Source: a virus | DNA: 42,514 nt | Virus record (IMG/VR): IMGVR_UViG_3300044511_000280 | Coordinates: 1 to 42,514 of that record | Reading direction: 5' to 3' (one strand) | Part shown: positions 22,325 through 31,118 of the stretch, in pieces | Numbering within the stretch: the first letter of the stretch is position 1 | Layout: each line of letters opens with the position of its first letter | Notes under the pieces: model-generated | Databases searched by the model: none | Told to the model about the DNA's origin: nothing | What the model saw: the letters and a program-made list of their open reading frames with translations, nothing else | Translations under genes and position numbers: made by a program

Positions 22325-23446
22325 ATGGCGTATAGGGGAATCTTACCAGAAGTCCCGAGCTTCGGGACGCAACTTGCTAGAGGATTGGGAGGCGGTCTTT
22401 CTGCTGGCATTGGGAAGGCAATGGATTTGGCTTCTCAATTGGCTTTTGAGCGGCAAAAACTCAAAAGTCAACTAGAATTCATTCGGCAGCCAACAGAGAA
22501 ACCGTTTGCAGGGAAAGACCCTGTACAGCAATTAAAAGCTGCACAACTTCTTCAAATGGATCCAAATTTACATCCTGAAGACATACAAGAATTGACAAAG
22601 GCTAAATTCCAAGAACAACCGAAAATTGAAGAAGATCCTTTTGCTGAAGCCGAAAGAGCCGCTGCTGTCGGTCTTCCTGAATATGCAAGAATTGCTACAG
22701 AAAAGGGAAAGATTGCAGAAAAAAGGAAGATGGCTCGAGAAGAAAGAGAGTTCCTGCCTAAAAAAGAATACATCGAACACGCAGCAAAGCAAAATACACA
22801 ATACCTAGACAAAATTAAACAGATTTCCGACGATCTCCCAAATACACAGTTTTCTCTGGCAATGATTGAAGATGCTTTAGGAGATGCGGATAAGTGGGCC
22901 GCAGCCAAAGATTGGATGGCCAACCGAACTGGATTTCCTGGATTTAGAAGTGCCGCAGGAGTAGAACTTGATTCCGCAGTTAAAAATTATTTCTTAGGGG
23001 ATCTTTCTAGCATCAAGGGAGGACGCCCAAATATATTCCTAGAAAAACAGATTCGAGATGCCTACATGAAGGCTGGACAAGATCCGATTTCGAATCAGAA
23101 AATCCTTTTAGGAATGTCTATGAAAGAAAAAATAAACCAGCTTAAAGTGGATAAAACCAGAGAATTAGAGAATTTGTATCTAAAAAAACAAGGATATTTG
23201 CCGTCTGGTTTTGAATCAATTGTAAACAAAGAAATAAAAACAAAAGTAGATTCAATAGAAAAGAATGCAATTGACACTCTTCATCATCTTTCTAAAATTG
23301 AAGAATCAAGAGACAAGATTTTTAGAACATACTTGGAACCAGGGGAGACATTGATGATGGACCCTGATGGAAATCCTTTTGCTGTGAAAAAGAAAGAAGT
23401 CTCTTCTTATAGAGAACTCGGCTACATTCCTCTTGGGAAAAAATGA
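22325..23446 (+). CDS. Internal virion / ejection protein
   Basis: 373 residues. Opening MAYRGILPEVPSFGTQLARG LGGGLSAGIGKAMD is hydrophobic/Gly-rich and possibly membrane-active; the remainder is long charged helix and coiled coil (ERAAAVGLPEYARIATEKGK, EKNAIDTLHHLSKIEESRDK). The pattern 'GilP......fg.qLa.glGgGlsagl....' is frequent in phage ejection proteins of podoviruses. A predicted partner of the 23443 protein, with which it overlaps by 4 bp. Confidence 0.65.
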   Translation: MAYRGILPEVPSFGTQLARGLGGGLSAGIGKAMDLASQLAFERQKLKSQLEFIRQPTEKPFAGKDPVQQLKAAQLLQMDPNLHPEDIQELTKAKFQEQPKIEEDPFAEAERAAAVGLPEYARIATEKGKIAEKRKMAREEREFLPKKEYIEHAAKQNTQYLDKIKQISDDLPNTQFSLAMIEDALGDADKWAAAKDWMANRTGFPGFRSAAGVELDSAVKNYFLGDLSSIKGGRPNIFLEKQIRDAYMKAGQDPISNQKILLGMSMKEKINQLKVDKTRELENLYLKKQGYLPSGFESIVNKEIKTKVDSIEKNAIDTLHHLSKIEESRDKIFRTYLEPGETLMMDPDGNPFAVKKKEVSSYRELGYIPLGKK

Positions 23447-24723
23447 CTGCTCGATCTATCCCGATTTCTCAAAAGACTTCTACCAATTCATTTCAAGGAA
23501 CTGCTCGACCAATAGAGATTCAAGAGAAAGACATCTCTAGATTTCGGTCCTTAGTATCCGCTCCAATTAAAGGATTGGCGAAGGGATTTGTGGGAACTCT
23601 TAGAATTGCAGAACTTTTGCAAGACCCTATTAAACTTTTGATTGGTTCTGGATCTGAACCGGTTTTCAAAAAGGCGCAAGAAGTTATTGAGGAAAGAATC
23701 CCAACGCAGGGAGAATTCGCAGAGAAAGGTCTAGAGAGGGCGGGAGAAATGGTGATGCCAGCTCTCTTATCAGGAGCACCTCTTTTGGGTAGCATTGGAC
23801 GGAGCTTGGTTGGGGGATTTGGAGCACAAGCTGTAGAAGAAGCCGGAGGAGGCGCGCTGGCACAAGCAGTACCAGAGCTTGCTGCATTTGCCGCCCCTTC
23901 TGCTGCCAGAAGAATTGTTCCTTCAGGAAAGGATCAAGAAAGAATCCTGGAACTTGGCAGAAGACACTTAATGACAGAAGAGCAATTGGCTCCTTTGATG
24001 CCTGAAGCACGAAAAAGAAGATTTTTTGGTCGCTTTGCCTACGGAGGAGAAGGGACTCAAGAAAGGATGCACGAGACGGCGGCTGGAATTGGAAATATTT
24101 ATCAAACTCTTAGCTCTTCTCCCAATGCACAACAAGCTCTATCTCCCTCTTCCTTACAAAGATTCGCCAATTCAATGAGGACTATTGGAAGGCAACTCCC
24201 TCATGCAATAAGATCTCAGCTTACCCATGATGCGATGGATCTAGTGAGAGCGGCTCAACAACGAGGAGGAGTTACTGGAGATGAGCTGATGAATTTTTAT
24301 CATGATATAAATTCAAGATACAATTTAGGAAGAAAGCAACTTCAATTATTCAAGAACCCAATTCGAGAAGCATTACACTCTTTAAATCCAGACCTGGCTG
24401 ATGATTTTGAAACAATCAATCGAATGTATCAAAAATCGATGCAAATAGGTAGGGTTCTCAGACCATCCGAATATGAAGAACTTATCTCTTTGGGAGAAGC
24501 CTATGAGGTTGCCGCCAGCGCTGCTACATTAGAACCAGGAAGGTTGATTAGAGTGCTAGGCGTTGTAGGCTTTAGGAAGTTTAGCGAAAAAATGCTAACA
24601 AGCCCCAGATTACAGAATCTACTCCGCAAATCTCAGGAAGCCATTCTTCAAAATAATCTACCAATAATAAAGAAGACTGGAGAAATGATAAAGAATATAA
24701 TTGAAGAAGACAATGAAGATTAA
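23443..24723 (+). CDS. Large internal virion / ejection protein
   Basis: 426 residues. Middle region hydrophobic and Gly/Ala-rich (PALLSGAPLLGSIGRSLVGG FGAQ, EEAGGGALAQAVPELAAFAA PSAARRIV), consistent with membrane insertion during DNA ejection. Flanking helices are basic and Gln-rich. No lytic transglycosylase signature was found, so an enzymatic role is unsupported. Last of the three ejection-type genes; a 212-bp gap follows before the fibre genes. Confidence 0.65.
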   Translation: MTARSIPISQKTSTNSFQGTARPIEIQEKDISRFRSLVSAPIKGLAKGFVGTLRIAELLQDPIKLLIGSGSEPVFKKAQEVIEERIPTQGEFAEKGLERAGEMVMPALLSGAPLLGSIGRSLVGGFGAQAVEEAGGGALAQAVPELAAFAAPSAARRIVPSGKDQERILELGRRHLMTEEQLAPLMPEARKRRFFGRFAYGGEGTQERMHETAAGIGNIYQTLSSSPNAQQALSPSSLQRFANSMRTIGRQLPHAIRSQLTHDAMDLVRAAQQRGGVTGDELMNFYHDINSRYNLGRKQLQLFKNPIREALHSLNPDLADDFETINRMYQKSMQIGRVLRPSEYEELISLGEAYEVAASAATLEPGRLIRVLGVVGFRKFSEKMLTSPRLQNLLRKSQEAILQNNLPIIKKTGEMIKNIIEEDNED

Positions 24724-24935
24724 CTATAGCATATATACAAAAATATAAAAGCTATAATTAGCATAGGAATTCCTAAAACCACAAATTCCATCTCACTCTC
24801 TCCTCTCTAAGGTTCTCTTCTTTTCCCCAACATTTTAGACCTTTTCCCCATATTCAGCAACTCAAACAATTCCTAATTATCAACTAGACTACAAAACATT
24901 TTTTATATAGATGGGGTTCAGCACGAGGTTTAATT
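24724..24935. other. Gap between ejection and fibre genes
   Basis: 212 bp of A/T-rich DNA without a gene. The segment 24895-24915 (TTTTTTATATAGATGG) looks like a -10-type region for the fibre operon. Weak short inverted repeats occur near 24722-24760. Promoter likely but not proven. Confidence 0.3.
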
Positions 24936-25640
24936 ATGTCATCCCCTTCAGCTTCTCTCTATGGAATTGGAGCCAGTTCCATCCCAATTGGGTCACTAGG
25001 GCTCACCCCAGTTGTAGCAACGCGCGATCCAGCATCGACAGATGTGCGGGGAGCCTTCGGAGAATATCCTATAGGGCAGCTATGGATCAACTCTTCTACT
25101 AACTCCTCTTTTGTCCTAACATCCATCGGAGCTTCTCTCGGGGCGATCTCAGCCACGTGGGTAACCACCGGAGGAGGAAGCGTTGGGGTCTCCACGTTGA
25201 CGGGCAATTCCGGTGGAGCGATCTCTCCTGCGGCAGGCAACATTAACATTGTCGGGGCAGCAGGAACGCTTGTTGCAGGCTCTGGATCAACTCTCACCAT
25301 CACAGCAGCACCGCAGACTTTCACATGGAACAATAACGCAACATCCGCTGCTCTCGTCGTGAATAACGGGTACATTGTGACGGCTGGTGCTCAGTCCTTC
25401 TCCCTCCCTGCTACAAGCGCAGTAGGCGATGAGGTCGCTTTAATGTTGAATGGGGGCACTTCCTGGACGATTACGCAAGGCGCTGGCCAGCGGCAAAGAG
25501 TGCTTGCAAACCAATCGACCGCAGGAGTAGGTGGCAGCGTAGCAACGACAGGACAGGGCCAAACAATCTGGCTTATCTGCACGACGGCTTCACTAGAGTG
25601 GCAGGCACTCGCCTTTTCTGGGGCTTTAAACGTTGTTTAG
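24936..25640 (+). CDS. Fibre protein A with shared C-terminal module
   Basis: 234 residues with GAGG ribosome site. N-terminal module VATRDPASTDVRGAFGEYPI GQLWINSSTNSSFVL is a 'G.fW.N....f..' type attachment unit; the linker LTGNSGGAISPAAGNINIVG is typical of phage fibre shafts; the last ~100 residues (NNGYIVTAGAQSFSLPATSA VGDEVALMLNGGTSWTITQG AGQ...) form a module that recurs at the ends of the 25655 and 29943 proteins. Tail fibre or appendage. Confidence 0.7.
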   Translation: MSSPSASLYGIGASSIPIGSLGLTPVVATRDPASTDVRGAFGEYPIGQLWINSSTNSSFVLTSIGASLGAISATWVTTGGGSVGVSTLTGNSGGAISPAAGNINIVGAAGTLVAGSGSTLTITAAPQTFTWNNNATSAALVVNNGYIVTAGAQSFSLPATSAVGDEVALMLNGGTSWTITQGAGQRQRVLANQSTAGVGGSVATTGQGQTIWLICTTASLEWQALAFSGALNVV

Positions 25641-25654
25641 AATAAGGAACTTAC

Positions 25655-26836
25655 ATGCCAATTAGTAACCCAAGCAATTCTTTCGGCAACTCTCAATTCG
25701 TGGTTGATCCAGTTTTGGGAGGCGCCTCTTTCCAGACGATAACGGCAGCGCTTGCTGCCTCCTCTTCTGGCGACACCATCTATATCCGACCTGGCACTTA
25801 CACTGAGAATCTGACCGCAAATTTATCGGGACGATCCCTCATTGCTGCTTCAAGCGGCTCGAATGCTTTTGAGGTAATCGTAGTTGGCAACCATACGCTC
25901 ACGAGCACAGGCAGCGTATCTTTCCAAGGAATCGACTTCTCAGCCAGCTCAGGCACTTGCTTCGCAGTTGGCGGTGCGGGAGCAGGAACCTATAGCGCCG
26001 ATTTCGAGGTATGTCGTATCCGCAATTCTGCTGGGGTTGCTCTTTCGGGATCTTCCGCAGCAGGAAGTGCAAATCTCAGATGTTTTTACTCGATCATAGA
26101 CGGTTCCACGCAAGGAGCCAATCTAGCGAATGGAACATCGCTCTTTGATGGCTGCGCGATCACGGGAGGAGCCTCGAACGCGATGGAATGCGGAGCAGCT
26201 TGCAACGTGCAATCGACGAACAATACATACGGGGCAGCCGCCTCGAATGCAATCCTGCTCTCGAATGCAGGTGCGTCTTTCATAAGCCGAATCTCAAGCT
26301 ACAGCTCTTTGTCTGCCGCCTTCCGTTTCACCGCCAACGGATCGGCTCGATCTCTCTCCGAAGAGATTAACTCGAACGACGCATCTGGGAATTTCATCAC
26401 CTCAAGCGGCGCTTTCGGACTCTTCAGCTATGCAGGTGCGATTCTGCTAGGAACGGCAACCGGTCTTGATCCGCAAATCAACTCAACCGCCCTCCCTGTC
26501 ATCTCATCGAGCGCTTTGGTCACACAATCGATCACTGCAAACCAAACCTTGCAAGTGAACCACCGCTACATCGTCTCTTCTGGAACTCTTTCACTCCTTC
26601 TTCCAGCAACTGCTGACGTGGGAGATACCATCATTGTTTCTTTAAAAGGCGGCACATCTTTCACCATCACGCAAGGCGCAGGACAATCCATTCAGCTTGG
26701 GCAGCTCACTTCCACCGTTGGAGCAGGCGGCTCGGTGGCAAGCACTGCTTCAGGCGATTCCATCACACTTATTTGCTCCACGGCGAACACGGCATACTAC
26801 GCAGAAAAATCTGTAGGAAACTTCACAATCGTTTGA
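25655..26836 (+). CDS. Parallel beta-helix fibre with shared module
   Basis: 393 residues. Residues ~20-280 are repeats of 'TIyIrPGtYtEnl', 'iv..n..l.s.GsvsF.gidFs' type, the right-handed parallel beta-helix of pectate-lyase-like tailspikes; no clear catalytic pair is seen. The C-terminus (NHRYIVSSGTLSLLLPATAD VGDTIIVSLKGGTSFTITQG AGQS) is the shared ~100-aa module. Likely a tailspike/receptor-binding protein with the module as trimerisation or attachment end. Confidence 0.75.
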   Translation: MPISNPSNSFGNSQFVVDPVLGGASFQTITAALAASSSGDTIYIRPGTYTENLTANLSGRSLIAASSGSNAFEVIVVGNHTLTSTGSVSFQGIDFSASSGTCFAVGGAGAGTYSADFEVCRIRNSAGVALSGSSAAGSANLRCFYSIIDGSTQGANLANGTSLFDGCAITGGASNAMECGAACNVQSTNNTYGAAASNAILLSNAGASFISRISSYSSLSAAFRFTANGSARSLSEEINSNDASGNFITSSGAFGLFSYAGAILLGTATGLDPQINSTALPVISSSALVTQSITANQTLQVNHRYIVSSGTLSLLLPATADVGDTIIVSLKGGTSFTITQGAGQSIQLGQLTSTVGAGGSVASTASGDSITLICSTANTAYYAEKSVGNFTIV

Positions 26837-26842
26837 GGATAA

Positions 26843-29416
26843 ATGGCTAACAATAACGCAGTCAACATCGATATTGTAAACAGCAGCGTTTCGACGCAAA
26901 GCGCAGCCCCCTTCAAAACGGCTGTTGGTTCTGCGGCTCTTGCAGTGGCTACTGGTATACACAACACGGCCGCCGGATATCAGGCCGCTGATGCACTGAC
27001 TACGGGGGTCAACAACGTTGCGGTGGGCAGCGGTTCGCTTGGACAAGCCACGACAGGAAGCGATTCGATCGGCATCGGCTTCCAGACGCTTGGGAATGCG
27101 ACCTTCACCGGTTCAAGCATCATTGCTCTCGGATCGAACGCTGCTGATTCCATGACTTCTGCCGCAGATAGCGTAGCAATTGGAACGAGCGCTCTTACTA
27201 GCGCAGTTACAAGCTCTGGCAACGTCGCCATTGGACATAATGCCCTAATGCTCTCTAAAGCTTCTGACATGACGGCAGTTGGAGCCAGGGCATTGGACGT
27301 AGTGACTACTGGCGCACGCTCAACGGCAGTCGGCGCAGATGCTCTCGGAGCCATCACGACAGCCAACGATTCGACAGCTGTTGGTTATCGCGCTCTTCTT
27401 CTGGATACGGGCGGTTCGAACACGGCGGTCGGTAGCCAAGCCCTCGATGCGAACACGACTGGAACAAGTAATATCGCCATTGGTTTAGATGCATTGGGTG
27501 CTAATACCACGGGTTCAAACAACATTGGCATAGGATTGGGGGCGCTTGCGGCAACTACTACAACGGGAAGTCAGGTTGCTGTCGGATACCAAGCGCTCAA
27601 TGTCATGGATGGGGGAACGGGTAACGTTGGGGTCGGATTCAACACCATTGGTGCGAACGTTACTGGTTCTGCAAATACAGCCATTGGAACGGCCGCTCAG
27701 AGATTTGGCAATGGAGGGTCTAGCAATACGTCCGTCGGACATAGCAGCCTTCTGAATGGAGGCGGCGCTTCTGATTCAACTGCTGTTGGCCACCAAGCAT
27801 TACAGAATAGCACAGCGAATGAAGTGACGGCTGTAGGCTCGGCCGCTCTTGCTGCGAACACTTCTGGAACTGAATCGACAGCCGTAGGTTATCAAGCTCT
27901 CAATCTAATAACGACAGCAGGGAGTTCAACTGGCGTAGGCTATCAATCTCTTTTAAGAGACACTGGTGGCCAGAATGTGGGAATAGGAGCTGGCTCAGCG
28001 GTTCGTCTTACGACAGGGACTGGAAACGTTTATGTCGGTTATTCCGCTGGCCCAGCAGGCCTAAATTCTACTGGATCATCAAACATCGGGATTGGCGCTA
28101 ACGCAACAAGTTCAATGTCGACAGGCTCCGAAAACGTTGCTATCGGGAATTTAGCGGGCACTTCAATTACAACTGGCCAAAAAAATATAGCAATTGGAGC
28201 TGCCGCATTAAATACACAAAGCACTGGGAATGAATGTACTGCTGTAGGATATCAAGCTCTTGCCAATACTACTGTTGGAAGTTTAACGGCTGTTGGCTAC
28301 CAAGCTGGTTTAAATGCCAGCACTCCTACTGGGATGACAGCTGTTGGCTATCAAGCTCTCAGAGGAAACACCACAGGCACAAATAACACGGGATTGGGCC
28401 AAGGCGCTCTATTTACAAACACCACAGCCTCAAACTCAACAGCGGTTGGTTATAACGCCCTTTTACTGGACACAGGCGGCTCTAATACGGCAGTGGGGAG
28501 CCAAGCCTTGGATGCGAACACGACCGGAGCAAATAACGTCTCCGTTGGCTTAAATGCGCTAGGCGCGAACACGACCGCCTCTAACAATACGGCTGTCGGC
28601 GCAACCGCCTTGGCCGCCAACACAACGGGCGGCTCGAACGTCGCGGTGGGGTCAACCGCAGGAAATGCTATCACTACAGGCACTATAAATGTGTGTATTG
28701 GCGCGTCAGCTGGACTAAATATTCTTAGTGCTAGCAACAGCGTGGCTATCGGTGGCGCAATGTCAGGAAATTCGGGTACTTTAACCGCAAATAATAACAT
28801 TGCAATTGGAGATAGCGCAGGAAATGCATTAACAGGAGCCGGTGGTATTAGCAACGTCTTAATTGGACAAAACGCCGGCTCATCAATAACAACCGGAGCG
28901 CAAAACGTTGTCATAGGATCTCTGGCCGGAGGAGCGACGACAACGGGAAATTTTAATATCGTCATCGGTCAGAATGCCGGCGGTAGCTTAGGCGCTACTT
29001 CGGGAGACGTAATAGCGATTGGGTCAGCAGGAGGAAGCGCCTCAAATTCTTGTTGGATCGGCAATATCACCGGTGCAACTGTGGGCGCTTCTGCTACCGT
29101 CCTTGTGAATGCGTCTGACCAACTTGGAACTGTCGTATCCTCCAGGCGGTTCAAAGAAAACATCAAAGACATGGGAGACGCGAGCGACTTCCTTTATAAG
29201 CTCCGTCCCGTCCGATTTACGCTCAAGTCAAACCCTGAGTGGGGACAACAAACGGGATTGATTGCTGAAGAAGTGCTTGAAGTCGCACCACAACTCGTAG
29301 TGCACGATCGGGAAGGGGAACCGCAGTCGATTGCCTACCATGAATTGCCCGCTCTTCTCTTGAACGAGCTCCAGAAGCTCCGAAAAGAAATCGACGAACT
29401 TAAAGGGAAACTCTAA
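26843..29416 (+). CDS. YadA-head-like beta-roll fibre with S74 chaperone
   Basis: 857 residues. From ~30 to ~740, tens of ~14-residue repeats of the form 'TAVGyqAL..NTtG..N.avG..AL' (YadA-head/left-handed beta-roll-like). The C-terminal 92 residues (from ~766), SSRRFKENIKDMGDASDFLY, KLRPVRFTLK, QTGLIAEEVLEVAP and AYHELPALLLNELQKLR, are an intramolecular chaperone of peptidase S74 (endosialidase-type), with Ser and the R.K motif for self-cleavage. The chaperone trimerises the shaft and is cut off. Probably the main long fibre. An adhesin-like repeat region makes it a candidate for host-cell surface contact. Confidence 0.85.
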   Translation: MANNNAVNIDIVNSSVSTQSAAPFKTAVGSAALAVATGIHNTAAGYQAADALTTGVNNVAVGSGSLGQATTGSDSIGIGFQTLGNATFTGSSIIALGSNAADSMTSAADSVAIGTSALTSAVTSSGNVAIGHNALMLSKASDMTAVGARALDVVTTGARSTAVGADALGAITTANDSTAVGYRALLLDTGGSNTAVGSQALDANTTGTSNIAIGLDALGANTTGSNNIGIGLGALAATTTTGSQVAVGYQALNVMDGGTGNVGVGFNTIGANVTGSANTAIGTAAQRFGNGGSSNTSVGHSSLLNGGGASDSTAVGHQALQNSTANEVTAVGSAALAANTSGTESTAVGYQALNLITTAGSSTGVGYQSLLRDTGGQNVGIGAGSAVRLTTGTGNVYVGYSAGPAGLNSTGSSNIGIGANATSSMSTGSENVAIGNLAGTSITTGQKNIAIGAAALNTQSTGNECTAVGYQALANTTVGSLTAVGYQAGLNASTPTGMTAVGYQALRGNTTGTNNTGLGQGALFTNTTASNSTAVGYNALLLDTGGSNTAVGSQALDANTTGANNVSVGLNALGANTTASNNTAVGATALAANTTGGSNVAVGSTAGNAITTGTINVCIGASAGLNILSASNSVAIGGAMSGNSGTLTANNNIAIGDSAGNALTGAGGISNVLIGQNAGSSITTGAQNVVIGSLAGGATTTGNFNIVIGQNAGGSLGATSGDVIAIGSAGGSASNSCWIGNITGATVGASATVLVNASDQLGTVVSSRRFKENIKDMGDASDFLYKLRPVRFTLKSNPEWGQQTGLIAEEVLEVAPQLVVHDREGEPQSIAYHELPALLLNELQKLRKEIDELKGKL

Positions 29417-29595
29417 TGGCCAAGTATTCAAAGAAAGCTGAAAAGTTTATCGCTAAAAGAATGCGACAGGGTTATGCGGGGGAGATGCACTCAAGCACAA
29501 AGAAAGGGCCAGTGGTCACTAAGCCATCCCAGATGAAGGCAATTGCTCTGAGTGAAGCCAGGAAGAAGGGGTTGAAGGCAGGAGGACAGGAATGA
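29416..29595 (+). CDS. DUF6496-like small protein
   Basis: 59 residues overlapping the fibre stop by 1 bp: MAKYSKKAEKFIAKRMRQGY, AGEMHSSTKKGPVVTKPSQM and KAIALSEARKKGLKAG. The 'KYSKKA.......M..G.lhS...g..Vt...QaiAIaLSEARk.G' pattern is the DUF6496 family found in bacteria and phages (nucleoid- or histone-like basic protein by composition). The stop overlaps the next start by 4 bp. Confidence 0.75.
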   Translation: MAKYSKKAEKFIAKRMRQGYAGEMHSSTKKGPVVTKPSQMKAIALSEARKKGLKAGGQE

Positions 29596-29936
29596 GTTCA
29601 GGACTCTTCTCTAAGCTCTTCCCAGAAACCTTAAGATCCTTGGCTGGGACAGCACTCACCGCCTCTCACCAAGCCCTAGGGTCTTCTCTCGGGAACGCAG
29701 CCCGGATCGTTCGGATCACTAATACCTCGAACGTCGAGGTACGAATCTCTTGGAATGGGACAGATGACCATGAGTGTGTCGCTCCTACAAGTGGGGTGGT
29801 TCACCTGGACGTTTCGGCCAACAAGGAAACTTCTTTAATGCTGGAGATCCCAAAAGGGACACAGTTCTTCGTCCGATCTCCTTCGGGGGCGGGGGCATCT
29901 GGGAACGTGTGTCTAGCCGTGTACTTCGCATACTGA
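29592..29936 (+). CDS. Small beta-rich virion protein
   Basis: 114 residues. Beta-rich: ALGSSLGNAARIVRITNTSN, VEVRISWNGTDDHECVAPTS and IPKGTQFFVRSPSGAGASGN. Phrase 'R...i.N.tn..v.iS.DG....h..lp......d......' is typical of phage tail/fibre-associated small structural proteins. Coupled to the DUF6496-like gene (ATGA overlap). Function otherwise unknown. Confidence 0.6.
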   Translation: MSSGLFSKLFPETLRSLAGTALTASHQALGSSLGNAARIVRITNTSNVEVRISWNGTDDHECVAPTSGVVHLDVSANKETSLMLEIPKGTQFFVRSPSGAGASGNVCLAVYFAY

Positions 29937-29942
29937 GGACCA

Positions 29943-31118
29943 ATGACCTTTCCTACATCCCAAGAACTCTATGCTCTAGGATCGGGAATCTCCTCTACAA
30001 AACCTCTGCTCACCGTATTTTTCACCCGCAACCCAGGTACAACAGATTCTAACTATACTGTAACTCAGAGGTGGGTAAACACTACGGACAATACGGAATG
30101 GTACTTGGCTGGGTTTACCGCTTCCTCTGGTTCTCTGAACGCAGACTGGAGGCCCCTCGGCAGCGCAGGGGCTGTTCTATTCCTGCAAGACGGGTCTGGC
30201 AATAACGTTCCCCCCAACGTCTCTGGAATCATTTCGTTCGTGAACGGGGCGAACATGACTATCTTGCAGACTGGGCCTAATGCAATCACGTTCGCCTCCG
30301 CTGGCGGAGGGGGTCCAAGTACACCCACCACCACGTTCTATGCTTATCTCTCCGCCACTCAAAGCAACGTGACAGGCAATGGGACTTCTTTCATCATCCC
30401 CTACAACACAGTCTCCTTCAACATCAACTCGGCCTTCAACACGACCACCAACCGCTTTGTAGCCCAGCAGAGTGGGGCGCACGAGTTCATTGCATCGGTA
30501 AACATGCAAGGGATTCTCGGCGATCATGACAGATACACCGTCGAGCTGGTTGTGACCGGAAGTGCCGCTGGCAACTATCTCATCGGGGAAGGTTCCCCAG
30601 GAGCGGAGAGAGCGAGCACAGATGAACTGATCTCCAACGGTTCTATCCTCATCAACTTGGCTGTGGGGGATACCGTGCGCGTACAAGTCACTGTGTTTGG
30701 AGGAACTCAAGTCGTAGATATCGAGGGAGGCAGTGCAATTACTTCTGGATTCTTCGCTGGGGCCCTTATCGGATCTACAAGCGCCGTCCCCGTTTCTTGG
30801 CAGAGGATCGACGCCAATCAGCCACTGGTCTTCAATCGCGGTTACTTCTGCGTCTCTCCTGGAGGAGCCCTATCTTTGGCCCTCCCCACCACCTCCTCCA
30901 TAGGGGATGTGATCGAGATTTCTCTCGATGGAGCCACGTCGTGGACGGTGACACAGGCGGCGGGGCAGCAGATTTTTATGAATGCTTCCAGCTCTACTCT
31001 TGGGGTAGGGGGAAGTATCTCGTCCACAGCTCAAGGGAATGCGGTCCGTCTCGTCTGCCGTCAAGCCAACCTTGAATGGAGAGTTGTCTCTTCCATGGGG
31101 AGTATTACTATCGTATGA
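29943..31118 (+). CDS. Fibre protein with C1q-like domain and shared module
   Basis: 391 residues. N-terminal unit TQRWVNTTDNTEWYLAGFTA and linker (DGSGNNVPPNVSGIISFVNG) are fibre modules. Residues ~130-265 (TFYAYLSATQSNVTGNGTSF I.P......N......F.....G.h.f.asv) resemble a C1q/TNF-like jelly-roll head. The end (FNRGYFCVSPGGALSLALPT ... TSWTVTQAAGQQIFMNA) is the shared ~100-aa module. Probable receptor-binding fibre. Its stop overlaps the next ATG. Confidence 0.7.
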   Translation: MTFPTSQELYALGSGISSTKPLLTVFFTRNPGTTDSNYTVTQRWVNTTDNTEWYLAGFTASSGSLNADWRPLGSAGAVLFLQDGSGNNVPPNVSGIISFVNGANMTILQTGPNAITFASAGGGGPSTPTTTFYAYLSATQSNVTGNGTSFIIPYNTVSFNINSAFNTTTNRFVAQQSGAHEFIASVNMQGILGDHDRYTVELVVTGSAAGNYLIGEGSPGAERASTDELISNGSILINLAVGDTVRVQVTVFGGTQVVDIEGGSAITSGFFAGALIGSTSAVPVSWQRIDANQPLVFNRGYFCVSPGGALSLALPTTSSIGDVIEISLDGATSWTVTQAAGQQIFMNASSSTLGVGGSISSTAQGNAVRLVCRQANLEWRVVSSMGSITIV

